Shown here one piece after another: positions 44,866 to 55,400 of a DNA stretch of 64,000 bases; position 1 is the stretch's first letter; each line of letters opens with the position of its first letter. The stretch spans positions 291,777-355,776 of the forward strand of contig NZ_JAJOYR010000002.1 of the NCBI RefSeq assembly GCF_021202945.1, given 5' to 3'. The notes under the pieces are model-generated. The model was not told the origin of the DNA and did not search any database. It worked only from the letters and a program-made list of their open reading frames with translations. The stretch is from Stenotrophomonas sp. SY1 (GTDB taxonomy: Bacteria; Pseudomonadota; Gammaproteobacteria; Xanthomonadales; Xanthomonadaceae). Made by a program: the position numbers and the translations under genes.

Positions 44866-46932
44866 TTACTGACCGATGTGCTGCTTCAGCCAGTCGTTGA
44901 CCGTGTCATGCCACTGCACGCTGTTGTGCGGCTTGAGCACCCAGTGGTTCTCGTCCGGGAAGTACAGGAACTTGGACTCGATGCCCTTGCGCTGCAGCGC
45001 GGTGAACGTGGCCAGGCCCTGCTCGACGGGGATGCGGTAATCCAGCTGGCCCTGCACCACCAGCATCGGCTTCTTCCAGTTGGCGACGTGGTTGACCGGG
45101 TTGAACTTCTCGTAGTTCTGCGGGACCTCGTATGGCGTGCCGCCCTGCTCCCACTCGGTGAACCACAGTTCTTCGGTGGCGTAACCCATCGCACGCTGGT
45201 CGAACACACCGTCGTGGTTCACCAGGCACTTCCACGGCTCGTTCCAGTTGCCGGCGATCCAGTTGACCATGAAGCCGCCGTAGCTGGCGCCCAGCGCACA
45301 GGCCTTCTCGCCATTGAGGAAGCCGTACTGCTGCTGCGCAGCGGCCCAGCCCTTCTGCAGGTCTTCCAGCGGGCGGTCGCCCCAGTGCTGGCTGATCGCG
45401 TCAGTGAAGGCCTGGCCGTAGCCGGTGGAGCCGTGGAAATCGATCATCACCACCGCGTAGCCCTGGCCCGCGTAGGTCTGCGGGTTCCAGCGGTAGCTCC
45501 AGCCGTTGCCGAAGCTGCCCTGCGGGCCGCCGTGGATCAGGAACGCCACCGGGTACTTCTTGCCTTCCTGGTAGTTGTGCGGCTTGACCACGTAACCGTG
45601 CACCGTCTCGTTGTTCCAGCCCTTGAACGAGAACTGCTCGAAGTCACCGAAGTCCACTTCCGGCAGCATCTCGGCCGCACTCTGGGTGATCGCACGCAGC
45701 GGTGCGCCGGCAGCGGTGGTGCCGGTCAGCACCTGGTCGCCGCTCTTGAGCGAATTGCGGCTCAACGCCAGCGTGTCGCCGGCGATGTCGAAGGAAGAAA
45801 TGCTGCCCTCGCCCACCAGCTTGGTCGGCTCGCCGTTGGCGATGTTGACCGCGAACAGCGGGTGTTCGCCCATGTCCTGCGCGGTGGTGTAGATGGTCTG
45901 GCCATCAGCCGACAAGGTGATGCCATCGGCCGAGCGGTCCCACTGCGGCGCGATCTCATTGGCCTTGCCGCTGGCCAGGTCCAGCGCCATCAGGCCGAAG
46001 CGGTCAGCTTCGAAGCCCGGGCGCTTCATCGCGCGGTAGAACAGGGTCTTGCCGTCGGCGCTGAACACCGGGCCGGCATCCCACGCCGGGTTGCCCGCAG
46101 TCAGGTTGACCGGGGCGGACTTGCCGGCGGCATCGAGCTTGTACAGGTCGAAGTTGGTCGACCACGATTCCTGGCTGCCCTGCACGCGGATGCTGGCGAC
46201 CACGGACTTGCCGTCCGGCGACCACACGAAATCCTCGTTGCCGCCAAACGGCTTGGACGGCGCATCGCCGGCCAGGCTGGCGCTGATCGCCGAGGCGCCC
46301 TTCACTGCGCCAGCGCCGGCAGCCGGCAGCGGCGCCACGAACAGCGTGTTGCGGCGGCCGTCAGCCCAGGTGTCCCAATGGCGCACGAACATGCTGTCGA
46401 ACACCTGGCCGCTGGTCTTCTTGGCCTTTTCGGCTTCCAGACGCTTGCTGGTGCAGGCCAGGTCCGAGCCGCAGTCCTGGAACACGCCGGCGCTGAACAC
46501 CACGCGCTCGCCCTGCGGCGAGACGCGGTAGCTGTCCACATCGGTGGCGAAATCGGTCAATTGCTGCGGCGCACCGCCGGCCAGCGGCATCAGGTACAGC
46601 TGCTGGCTGCCGTTCTTGGCGCTGAGGAAATACACGCTCTGGCCGTCGGCCGAGATCGAAGCGGAATTGACGTTCCAGCCTTCCGGCGTGAGGCGCTTGG
46701 GCGGCGCCATGTCGCGGGTGCGCAGGTCGCGGATCCACAGGCTGCTGCTGGCCTTCAGGTCGGCATCGACCACACGCTTGGCGAACACCACCTGCGCACC
46801 ATTGGCGGTGAGCAGCGGCGCGGACACGCGGTCCAGCTTCACCATGTCGCGGACTTCAAAACCGCGTGCATTGGCCAGCGAAGGCAATGCGGCAAGCAGA
46901 CACAACGGCAACAGGGCATGGCGAAGCTTCAT
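44866..46932 (-). CDS. Secreted S9-family (DPP/acylaminoacyl) peptidase
   Basis: 688 residues. Signal peptide RHALLPLCLLAALPSLANA, then a seven-bladed beta-propeller (residues about 30-410), then the alpha/beta hydrolase peptidase domain. Catalytic triad: Ser in LGASYGGFMVNW, Asp in QGQLDYRIP, His in DENHWVL. It resembles S9 dipeptidyl-peptidase/acylaminoacyl-peptidase enzymes of Stenotrophomonas and Xanthomonas that remove dipeptides from peptides in the periplasm. The neighbouring peptide transporters fit this role. Confidence 0.92.
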   Translation of the reverse strand: MKLRHALLPLCLLAALPSLANARGFEVRDMVKLDRVSAPLLTANGAQVVFAKRVVDADLKASSSLWIRDLRTRDMAPPKRLTPEGWNVNSASISADGQSVYFLSAKNGSQQLYLMPLAGGAPQQLTDFATDVDSYRVSPQGERVVFSAGVFQDCGSDLACTSKRLEAEKAKKTSGQVFDSMFVRHWDTWADGRRNTLFVAPLPAAGAGAVKGASAISASLAGDAPSKPFGGNEDFVWSPDGKSVVASIRVQGSQESWSTNFDLYKLDAAGKSAPVNLTAGNPAWDAGPVFSADGKTLFYRAMKRPGFEADRFGLMALDLASGKANEIAPQWDRSADGITLSADGQTIYTTAQDMGEHPLFAVNIANGEPTKLVGEGSISSFDIAGDTLALSRNSLKSGDQVLTGTTAAGAPLRAITQSAAEMLPEVDFGDFEQFSFKGWNNETVHGYVVKPHNYQEGKKYPVAFLIHGGPQGSFGNGWSYRWNPQTYAGQGYAVVMIDFHGSTGYGQAFTDAISQHWGDRPLEDLQKGWAAAQQQYGFLNGEKACALGASYGGFMVNWIAGNWNEPWKCLVNHDGVFDQRAMGYATEELWFTEWEQGGTPYEVPQNYEKFNPVNHVANWKKPMLVVQGQLDYRIPVEQGLATFTALQRKGIESKFLYFPDENHWVLKPHNSVQWHDTVNDWLKQHIGQ

Positions 46933-47040
46933 CTACATCTCCGGCGAAAACGGCAAAGCGCCGATGGTAGGGCCGCAGGTGCGTGGGGTGCAAAGGCCAT
47001 CGGTCATGCCCTGCGGCCAAAGATGGCAAAGGCCGGGGTG

Positions 47041-47163
47041 GCCTCTCCCCAACCCCTCTCCCGTAAAGGGAGAAGGGCTTGAGCGGTCTTCCCGGCCCAA
47101 AGGAATGCCGCACGCTCTGTTCCAGCCCCGCTCCCCTTGCGGGAGAGCGGGTGGGGAGAGGGC
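47041..47163. repeat. Two CT-rich dispersed repeats
   Basis: 47041-47079 has cctctccccaacccctctcc then cgtaaagggagaaggg. 47127-47163 has the inverse order, ccccgctccccttgcgggag then gcgggtggggagaggg. They face each other, as at 2.3 kb. The gap 46933-47409 holds no gene. Confidence 0.75.
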
Positions 47164-47188
47164 AGGCCCCCTTCGCAGAGGCTGCCGT

Positions 47189-47305
47189 GTAGGAGCGGCG
47201 CAAGCCGCGAGACTGGTGATCCAGCCACCTGTCGAAACATCTGCAATTGCTGCTGTTTCCTGCCACGGCCGGCTGCGTCAGCTTCGCGGCTTACGCCGCT
47301 CCCAC
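47189..47305. repeat. Inverted pair of GTAG REPs
   Basis: gtaggagcggcgcaagccgc at 47189-47208 is mirrored by gcggcttacgccgctcccac ending at 47305. Confidence 0.82.
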
Positions 47306-47357
47306 ACGACCGCCGCCCCTGCAACCGAAATGCGGGCCTCCCCTCCCCCACAAACGG

Positions 47358-47381
47358 CCATCCCCGCCGGAGCGGGGATGG
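47358..47381 (-). terminator. Hairpin after the OPT transporter gene
   Basis: Stem ccatccccgc/gcggggatgg with loop cgga, 28 bases beyond the stop; only a weak T-run (gtttg) follows on the minus strand. Confidence 0.65.
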
Positions 47382-47409
47382 TCGTCAAAACATGGCGATG
47401 GCCGGGCAA

Positions 47410-49377
47410 TTACATCTTGCCGCCAGCCTTCTTGCCGACGCGGTAGATCAGCCAGCCCACCAGGGCCAGCACGGCCAGGCCGATCCACTGCGAGGCCGGC
47501 AGCTGCACCGGCACTGCCAGCACGTCGGCGCGCTCGGTGATCACGATCGGAATCGCGATGGCGATGCCCATCAGCGCTTCACCGGTGATCAGGCCGGCGG
47601 CGAACAGCACGCCCGGCTTGTGCACGCGGTCGCGGCCTTCTTCGTCATCGGCGCGGACCTTGTGGAAGCGCTCGACCAGGTGGGCAATCAGGCCACCCAC
47701 GAAGATCGGCACCATCAGCTCCAGCGGCAGGTAGATACCGATGGCGGCGGCCAGCACCGGCACGCGGAAGCGCTTGCCGGTCTTTTTCAGCCATTCGTCG
47801 ATGGCGATGATCAGCGCACCGACAGCGGCGCCCATGCCGATGAACAGCCACGGCAGCTCGCCGCCGAACAGGCCACGGGCAACCGAGGCCATCAGGTTGG
47901 CCTGCGGCGCTGCCAGCGAGTTCGGATGCTCGGCGGTCGGCGCACCGATGCCGTAGGCCTGGGCCAGCAGATTCAGTACCGGCGCCATGATCAGGGCGCA
48001 GGAGAACGCGCCGATGCCCAGCATCAGCTGCTGCTTCCACGGGGTGGCACCAACGATGTAACCGGCCTTGAGGTCCTGCAGGTTGTCACCGCCCACTGCG
48101 GCGGCGCAGCACACCACCGCGCCGATCATGATCGCGGCCACCGCGCCCAGCGGCGCGCCGCCGACACCGACCTTGGTCAGGCCGTCTTCGCCCAGCAGCA
48201 CCACCAGCACCGCCGAGGCGAACAGGATGGTGGAGATGGTGATGCCCGAAACCGGGTTGTTGGACGAACCGATCAGGCCGGCCAGGTAGGCCGACACCGA
48301 CACGAACAGGAAGCCGGCGACGATCATGATGATGGTCATCGGGATCGACACGTGCCACTGGCCGACGATGGCCTGGTACAGGCCCAGCAGCGGCAGGGTG
48401 AAGGCGATCAGCGCGATCAGCATCCACTTCATCGGCAGGTCGCGCTCGGTCTCGGCCAGCGCCGGGCCACTGCTCTTGCGGGCCGCAGCAAAGCCGCTCT
48501 TGACCCCGTTGAGCAGCGACTTGCGCAGCGAGAACAGCGTCCAGATACCGCCGATCAGCATTGCGCCGACACCGAGGTAACGGATCTTGGCGCCCCAGAT
48601 GGCGAACGCGGCTTCGGCCGAGGACGCGCTGGCGATCTGCGCGGCCAGTGCCGGGTCGGAGTTCATGAAGAACGCCTGGTACAGCGGGATGGCGATGTGC
48701 CAGGACAGGATCGCGCCGGACACCACCACGATGCCGACGTTCAGGCCGACGATGTAGCCCACGCCCAGCAGGGCCGGCGACAGGTTGGTGCCGATGAAGG
48801 CGGTGACCTTGGAGCTGCCGATATAGGCCGACTGGGCCCAGGCATCGGGAATCAGGCGCATGCCGCTGGCTGCGGCCACCTTGACCACCGCACCGATCAC
48901 TGCCGACAGGGCCAGGATCTTCAGGCCCGGGCCGGGGTTCTCACCGGCCTTGAGCACTTCGGCCGCGGCCTTGCCTTCCGGGAACGGAAGCGGGTCTTCG
49001 ACGATCATCGAGCGGCGCAGCGGCACCGAGAACAGCACGCCCAGCAGGCCGCCCAGACCGGCGATGCCCAGCACCCACCAGTATTTGAAGTCCGGCCAGT
49101 AGCCCATGATCACCAGCGCGGGGATGGTGAAGATGACGCCGGCGGCAATCGACGAGCCGGCCGAGGCGCCGGTCTGGACGATGTTGTTTTCCAGGATCGA
49201 GCCGCCGCCCAGCAGGCGCAGCACGCCCATGGAAATCACGGCAGCCGGGATGGCGGTGGCGATGGTCAGGCCTGCGAACAGACCCAGGTAAGCATTGGCG
49301 GCGGACAGCACCACCGCCAGCACGATGGCAAGGGCCACCGCGCGGAAGGTGAGCTGCGCGGGCGCGGCGTTGTTCAT
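47410..49377 (-). CDS. OPT-family oligopeptide transporter
   Basis: A 655-residue membrane protein of the oligopeptide transporter (OPT) family, about 15 helices. The first segment, TFRAVALAIVLAVVLSAANAYLGLFAGLTIATAIPAAVISM, and NNIVQTGASAGSSIAAG match the prokaryotic OPT group. It probably imports oligopeptides, although some members carry metal-chelates. The start is the ATG before NNAAPAQLTFRAV; 11 further codons upstream do not look coding. Divergent from the POT gene, with 208 bases between starts. Confidence 0.92.
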   Translation of the reverse strand: MNNAAPAQLTFRAVALAIVLAVVLSAANAYLGLFAGLTIATAIPAAVISMGVLRLLGGGSILENNIVQTGASAGSSIAAGVIFTIPALVIMGYWPDFKYWWVLGIAGLGGLLGVLFSVPLRRSMIVEDPLPFPEGKAAAEVLKAGENPGPGLKILALSAVIGAVVKVAAASGMRLIPDAWAQSAYIGSSKVTAFIGTNLSPALLGVGYIVGLNVGIVVVSGAILSWHIAIPLYQAFFMNSDPALAAQIASASSAEAAFAIWGAKIRYLGVGAMLIGGIWTLFSLRKSLLNGVKSGFAAARKSSGPALAETERDLPMKWMLIALIAFTLPLLGLYQAIVGQWHVSIPMTIIMIVAGFLFVSVSAYLAGLIGSSNNPVSGITISTILFASAVLVVLLGEDGLTKVGVGGAPLGAVAAIMIGAVVCCAAAVGGDNLQDLKAGYIVGATPWKQQLMLGIGAFSCALIMAPVLNLLAQAYGIGAPTAEHPNSLAAPQANLMASVARGLFGGELPWLFIGMGAAVGALIIAIDEWLKKTGKRFRVPVLAAAIGIYLPLELMVPIFVGGLIAHLVERFHKVRADDEEGRDRVHKPGVLFAAGLITGEALMGIAIAIPIVITERADVLAVPVQLPASQWIGLAVLALVGWLIYRVGKKAGGKM

Positions 49378-49585
49378 GGAAAGCCCTAGGATGGCAAAAA
49401 ACCGCTCCACGCTAACGCCGGCTTAACGGCAAGTCCAGTCACGGTGCCGCATCTGCCGGCACCGGGCACAACCAGAGACCGCATCCGGCACAGCCACGGC
49501 ACCGTTTGCGCGCGATGCGGCAATGCGGCATCCGCCCCATCGGGGGCGCCCCTATACTTGCCGGCTAACCTCATCGCGGCCACCG

Positions 49586-51349
49586 ATGTCCACCAGCACC
49601 CTTCCCGCCCCCTCCTCCAACGATTTCCTGGGGCACCCGAAGGGTGTCTACGTCTGCTTCTTCACCGAGATGTGGGAGCGCTTCTCCTTCTATGGGATGA
49701 AGGCGCTGCTGTTGCTGTACCTGACCAAGTACCACCTGTTCGGCGACAAGGCCGGGCTGGACCTGCTCGGTGCCTATGGCGGACTGGTGTACTGCATCCC
49801 GGTGTTCGGCGGCATGCTGGCCGACCGTTGGCTGGGCATGCGCAAGGCAGTGGTGTTCGGCGGAGTGCTGCTGGTGCTCGGCCACCTGGGCATGGCCTTC
49901 GAGGGGCACGAGGCGCAACGGGTTGCCGGTGAAGTAGTCCGCGACGAGACCGCGCTGGCGGTGACCTATCTGTCGCTGTCACTGATCATCATGGGCGTGG
50001 GCTTCCTCAAACCCAACATCTCCACCATCGTCGGCAAGCTGTATCCGGAAAACGATCCGCGCCGCGACTCGGGCTTCTCGCTGTTCTACGCCGGCATCAA
50101 CCTCGGGGCGTTGTTCGCCTCACTGGTATGCGGCTTCCTCGGCGAAGCCTACGGCTGGAAGTACGGTTTCGGTGCCGCCGGCATCGGCATGCTGGTTGGT
50201 CTGGGCATGTTCCTGTGGGGCCAGAAGTACCTGCACGGCCATGCCGAACCGCCACAACCGACCGCACTGCGCGAACGCGTGCTCGGCCTGCCGCGCGAAG
50301 GGCTGATCTATGCCGTGGCCGTGGTCGGCGTGCTGCCGGTGGCGGCCTTGATGTGGGCGGCAGCCAACGGCGCGTTCGCACTCGGCGGTGAAATCAGCCT
50401 GGCATTGATGCTGATGATCGTCGTACTCGGCGGCGTGCTGCTGTGGTTTGCCTGGTTCACCGGCACCCACTGCACGCCGGTGCAACGCCAGCAGATGATC
50501 GCGCTGATGGTGCTGATCTTCATGGCGCTGGTGTTCTTCACCCTGTACGAGCAGACCTACGGTTCGTGGGTCACCTTCACCGATCGCCTGCTGACCAAGG
50601 ACCTGGTGCCGTCGCTGGTGATCCGCGAAGGCACGCCGCTGCCGTGGTCGATCATCTCGCTGGTGCTGGCGCCGCTGGGCTTCGTGCTGGCCGCGCGCCT
50701 GTCCGACCGTGATCCCGCTTCGAAAGCACCGCGCACCTTGTTCGCCATCATCGTGATCGCAATGCTGGTGATGCTGGTCCGCGATTGCCTGGTGCTGCCG
50801 CAGACCGCCGGCTCGCTGACCTACCTCGGCGCGTTGTTCCTGGTGTTGCTGGCACCGTTGTTTGCCGCCTTGTGGGCGTGGCTGGACAAGCGCCGGCTCG
50901 ATCCTTCCAAGCCGGTCAAATCCTCTTTCGGGCTGGTGTTCGGCGCACTCTCGTTCGTGCCGTTGGCGCTGGCCGCGCAGCAGGTGGGCGCGACCGGGCA
51001 GATGGCCAGCGTGTGGTGGCTGGTGTTGGCTTACCTGATTCTGGAGATCGGCGAGATGTGTCTGTCGCCGGTCGGCCTTTCCGCCGTGACCCAGCTGGCG
51101 GCACCGCGCGTGGTCAGCCTGATGATGGGCACCTGGTTCCTGGCGACCGCGTTCTCCGAAGCATTGGCGGCGCTGTTCGGCAAGCTCGCTGCGATCGATG
51201 TTCCCGAAGGCGAAGTGATGAACATCGCCGAGGCTGCTGCCCGTTACGAACATCTGTTCTGGCTGCTGATGTGGCTGGGGCTTGGCTGTGCAGTGCTCGC
51301 CCTGCTCGCTTCGCCATGGTTGAAGCGGATGATGCACGGCGTGCGCTGA
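49586..51349 (+). CDS. POT/PTR2 proton-dependent peptide transporter
   Basis: 587 residues, a POT-family di-/tripeptide symporter. EMWERFSFYGMKALLLLYLT contains the ExxERFxYYG motif that couples protons to substrate. GGMLADRWLGMRKAVVFGG and FSLFYAGINLGALFASLVCG are also conserved. The number of hydrophobic segments (about 14) fits the bacterial branch with extra helices. Divergent from the OPT gene, so both import systems may share regulation. Confidence 0.94.
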   Translation: MSTSTLPAPSSNDFLGHPKGVYVCFFTEMWERFSFYGMKALLLLYLTKYHLFGDKAGLDLLGAYGGLVYCIPVFGGMLADRWLGMRKAVVFGGVLLVLGHLGMAFEGHEAQRVAGEVVRDETALAVTYLSLSLIIMGVGFLKPNISTIVGKLYPENDPRRDSGFSLFYAGINLGALFASLVCGFLGEAYGWKYGFGAAGIGMLVGLGMFLWGQKYLHGHAEPPQPTALRERVLGLPREGLIYAVAVVGVLPVAALMWAAANGAFALGGEISLALMLMIVVLGGVLLWFAWFTGTHCTPVQRQQMIALMVLIFMALVFFTLYEQTYGSWVTFTDRLLTKDLVPSLVIREGTPLPWSIISLVLAPLGFVLAARLSDRDPASKAPRTLFAIIVIAMLVMLVRDCLVLPQTAGSLTYLGALFLVLLAPLFAALWAWLDKRRLDPSKPVKSSFGLVFGALSFVPLALAAQQVGATGQMASVWWLVLAYLILEIGEMCLSPVGLSAVTQLAAPRVVSLMMGTWFLATAFSEALAALFGKLAAIDVPEGEVMNIAEAAARYEHLFWLLMWLGLGCAVLALLASPWLKRMMHGVR

Positions 51350-51361
51350 CGCAGCCGCCCA

Positions 51362-51391
51362 CGGCCCGCGACCGATTTCGGTCACGGGCCG
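51362..51391 (+). terminator. Hairpin after the POT gene
   Basis: Stem cggcccgcgaccg/cggtcacgggccg (12 of 13 pairs) with loop attt; no T-run. It lies 12 bases past the stop. Confidence 0.6.
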
Positions 51392-51544
51392 CAACCAACG
51401 CTTCTGCCCGGGGGAGCTACATTTGGCGCCATGCTGGTCTGACTAGGCCAGCGTCGCCCGAAGCGACTTCATCATCACATCGCCAATGCCCCCTGCCCCT
51501 GCATGCTCGCTGCATCTTCACAGCAAGCGGTTGCCGGAGCCTCC

Positions 51545-52207
51545 ATGTCTGATGTGCGCTGGACGTTCCCTGCCATGACCACCGCGTATTCGAGTGGTCC
51601 AACTGCCGCACCGCTACCACCACCGGTACCGGTGCAGATCACCAGCAACGGTTTTCAGTTGCGCACCCTTCGCCAGGCCGATGTCACACCGCGCTTCGTG
51701 GAATGGATCAATGCTCCGGCCATGCGTACCGGCCTGAACCTTTCGCCGCAGGCCATCGACGACACCACGCTGCGCGGTTACATAAACGGCTTCGATGGGC
51801 ATCGAAACCACATGATCGGCATCTTCGACCAGGGGTTGCTGATCGGCTTCTACACGCTGGATGTCAATGCAAAACATCGCGTTGCCACCGTGACCGCTGG
51901 CATCGGCGAGACCGGCTGCGAACATCGGCGCGTTTACTGGGCGACCATCGATGCGCTGATCGATCACTTCTTCATCTATCGCAACATCGACAAGATCACT
52001 GCGCACGTACTCGCACGCAACCGCGCCATGCTGTTCAACTTCATCGACAACGGACGCTTTTTCTTTGAAGCCCGGCTACGCGATGAGTGCCTGGACCAGG
52101 ATGGCCAACGCCACGACGTCCTGATCTTCGCTGCCTTCCACAAGGGCGAGCGTCCCGCTGGATTGCTCTACACCCCGCATCTACAGCGTGCACTCTCCTG
52201 CCCCTGA
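51545..52207 (+). CDS. GNAT-like protein, paralogue of the FAAL-operon GNAT
   Basis: A 220-residue RimJ/RimL-like fold. It begins MSDVRWTFPAMT and shares most of its length with the gene at 57956: DVTPRFVEWINAPAMRTGLNL, NHMIGIFDQGLLIGFYTLDVN, FFFEARLRDECLDQDGQRHDVLIFAAF. The usual GNAT cofactor loop (R/QxxGxG/A) is not visible; the equivalent stretch reads TGCEHRRVYWATID without the glycines. The acyl donor may therefore not be free acetyl-CoA. It stands alone, 217 bases before the autotransporter gene. The prolines at 22-30 form a flexible lead-in. Confidence 0.75.
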   Translation: MSDVRWTFPAMTTAYSSGPTAAPLPPPVPVQITSNGFQLRTLRQADVTPRFVEWINAPAMRTGLNLSPQAIDDTTLRGYINGFDGHRNHMIGIFDQGLLIGFYTLDVNAKHRVATVTAGIGETGCEHRRVYWATIDALIDHFFIYRNIDKITAHVLARNRAMLFNFIDNGRFFFEARLRDECLDQDGQRHDVLIFAAFHKGERPAGLLYTPHLQRALSCP

Positions 52208-52424
52208 TGCCTGCACCTGCGCCCAAGAGGGCTGATCCACGGCTTGCCACTGTGGTTGATGCAGACATAGCGCATCGGCAAATCGTTGATCCGAGCACGC
52301 GCATGCGGCTCGCGACGCAACGTATTCATCCATGTGTATAGACACTTCATTCACGGAGCCCCCCCTCCACTACCGGCTCGGAGTAACCACACGATTCCCA
52401 TAGGGCACCGCCCAAGGAGCAGAC

Positions 52425-55400
52425 ATGGTGCGTTCGACGAAGCCCAGCACGCAGCATTGCAAACGCCCGCGCCGGTGGGGATTGGCCAACAGCATCAGTG
52501 TGGTACTTGCCTCCCAGGCGTTCCTGTTGACTCCGGCAGCGGTGCAGGCACAGAACGCATGGGTGGGCGGAGTCAGCAACGAAATCACGGATCTGGACAA
52601 CTGGGCCGATGGTCAAAGCACCGGGGAAATCGGTGATGCCCTCATCAACGGCAATACGCCGAATCTGCCGGTCTGGACGATTGGCAAACCCTCCGTCTCG
52701 CCCAACTTCAGCGAGACCTATCTGTATGTGAACTCGTTGACCATCGGCGATGGCAGCGGAAGCAACGGCCTGCTGACCGTCAACACGCTCCTCGCTGACA
52801 GCTACCGTCAGGCGCAGTTCTACGTGCAGAGTTCAGGCACTTCGACCCCCATAACGGTAGGTGCTGACGGTGGTACAGGCGTACTGACCTTCAACCTGCA
52901 CAACGGCGTTCCGCAGCAAGGCACCGTCCTGAACATCGAAAGCCGCGGGGAGCAGTCCGGCTTTGTCGTCGGCAAGGGGGCCGGCAGCAGCGGCACGGTC
53001 AGCATCCAGGGGCTTGGCAACAGTCTCTACGCACAGAGCATGTCCAACCCTCTGTCCTCGGGAAAAGTTGTCTGGAACGAGGCAAACCACATCATTGGCA
53101 GTGATGGCGGCACCGGTACGGTCACCGTGCAGGATGCGAGCTGGATAACCCAGCATGGAGCATCAGACCCGGTATCCGGCTATCCGACAGGTTCAACATT
53201 AACCCTGGGAACTGGCAGCGGCAGCGTAGGCAACGTCAACATCCTTGCCGGCGGCAAGCTGCACACCGGCGTCTATCCTTCCCCTGGCTACCGCACCTCC
53301 GATGTCATCGGCGCCGATGGTGGCAATGGTGCCCTTACCGTCTCGGGCGTCAACGCTGAAGGCTATGCCAGCAATGCGAACTTCAGTGGCGGATTGGATA
53401 TCGGCAATGGGCTTGATGCCGTCGGCACCGCCAACGTACTGAGTGGCGGCAAGCTGCTTACCTATGTCGGCGAACAGTCTCTCCACGACCCGGTGACGGG
53501 TGGCTTTGTCACTGCCCCCACCGCGCAGATCGGGCTCGATGGCGGTACAGGTCAAGCGACGGTCTCCGGCTCGGGCTCCATCTGGTATGTCGCTGGCGCG
53601 ACATCGGAGTACAGCAATCGACACATAGACAATGACGGTGTGGACCCGGATGACTCCTCTGAGTACATCTACCCTGTACAGGATGATCTGCTGGACCAGA
53701 CTGTTGGTCACCTGCATGTCGGCGTCTCCGGCACGGGCAGCCTGACCATTGCCGATGGCGGCGTGGTAGCGCTGGGCACCGCCTATCTCGGCAATGTCTA
53801 TGAAACAACGCCAACCGACCAGTACAGCTATTACGGGCTGCTCCAGTTCGACGAAGGCCAGGGCACCTTGTTCCTCGGCGAAACCGCAACCGGCAATGGC
53901 ACGCTCAACATCGGCGCTGCTGCTGGCCAGGCTGCCGCCGCCAGCGGTGAACTGCGTGCGGGAATGATCCAGTTCGGCCCGGGTGCCGGAACCGTGGTGC
54001 TCAACCACACAAACACCGCGTACGTCTTCAGCACACCGCTGGTCGGCAATGGGGTACTTGCCAACCACGCCGGCACTACCTGGCTGCAGCCGCATACACC
54101 GGTGCCGCTGCCCACGCCCCCACCGTCGCCGCAACCGACCGACAACAGCGGTTTCACCGGCACCACCGAGTTGTATGGCGGCACGTTGGGACTGGGCTAC
54201 GCGCTGGCACTGGGCACCAGCGCGGTGCAGGTCAAGGGCAATGCCAAACTGATCTATGCCAACGGCATCGACATCAACAACACGATTGATCTGCAGGCAG
54301 CCAACACGCTGACCACCTCGGTTGCCGATGGCGGCACGGCCACGCAGACCGGCGCGATCTCCGGCACCGGCAATCTGCTCAAGGCCGATGTAGGCACCTT
54401 GGCCCTCACCAGCGCGAACACGTACACCGGTGAGACGACCATCGCCGGCGGCACGCTGGCGTTGAGCGGCGCCGGCAGCATCGCCCAGTCCAGCCGCGTG
54501 GTTGCTGATGGCATCTTCGATATCTCCGCGGCTACCAGCCCGGTGTCGATCCAGCGCCTGGCCGGCAGTGGCACGGTCAACTTCGGCAGCCAGTCGCTGT
54601 CGCTCACTGCTGCGGCCGATACGTTCGCCGGCAATCTGGCCGGCACTGGCGACTTCAACGTGCTTGCCGGCGTGCAGACCCTGAGCGGTGACAGCAGCGC
54701 ATTTGCCGGCAACACCCACGTGCAGGGCGAGTTGTGGGTCAACGGCAGCCTGGGCCTTGCCAGCACGCTTACCACGGTAGACAACGGCGGCCTGCTCGGC
54801 GGCGGTGGCGTGGTCGGCGGTTCGGTGCTGGTCAACGACGGTGTGCTGGTGCCTGGCGCAATCGAATCGGTACCCGGACAACTGCGTATCGGTGGCGACC
54901 TGACCTTGTCGCCGGATGCCACCATGCGATTCCTGTTCGGCCAGGCCGGCGTCCCCGGCGGCGCGTTGAACGACCTGCTCAGTGTTGGTGGCAACCTCGT
55001 ACTGGACGGCACCTTGAATGTCACCGAGGCTCCAGGCGGCGCATTCGACCCGGGCATCTACCGCGTGATCGACTACGCAGGCACGCTGGATGACCGTGGC
55101 CTGACCCTGGGCAGCCTGCCCCCCTCGTCCGGAACCGTCACCGTACAGACCAGCGTGGGCCAGCAGGTCAACCTGGTCCTGGTGCCCACGGGCACGCAGG
55201 TCACGCTCAGCTTCTGGGACGGCGCAGCCGGGCCCAAGGACGATGGCCAGATCAATGGCGGCAACGGCATCTGGCAGAACAGCACCGGCAACAACAACTG
55301 GACCAACACCGACGGAACCATCAACGCAGCCTTCGCCGATGGCAGCTTTGCAGTGTTCACCGGCGCGCCCGGGGATGTGACCGTGGACGGCAGCCTGGGC

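Noticed and set aside
44851-47082. A 743-codon open frame antisense to the S9 peptidase gene
   Set aside because: No motif or start signal; the sense frame has signal peptide, propeller and catalytic triad.
47137-49389. A 750-codon open frame antisense to the OPT transporter gene
   Set aside because: The translation is His/Gln/Asp-rich noise typical of antisense to membrane proteins; the OPT frame has clear family motifs.
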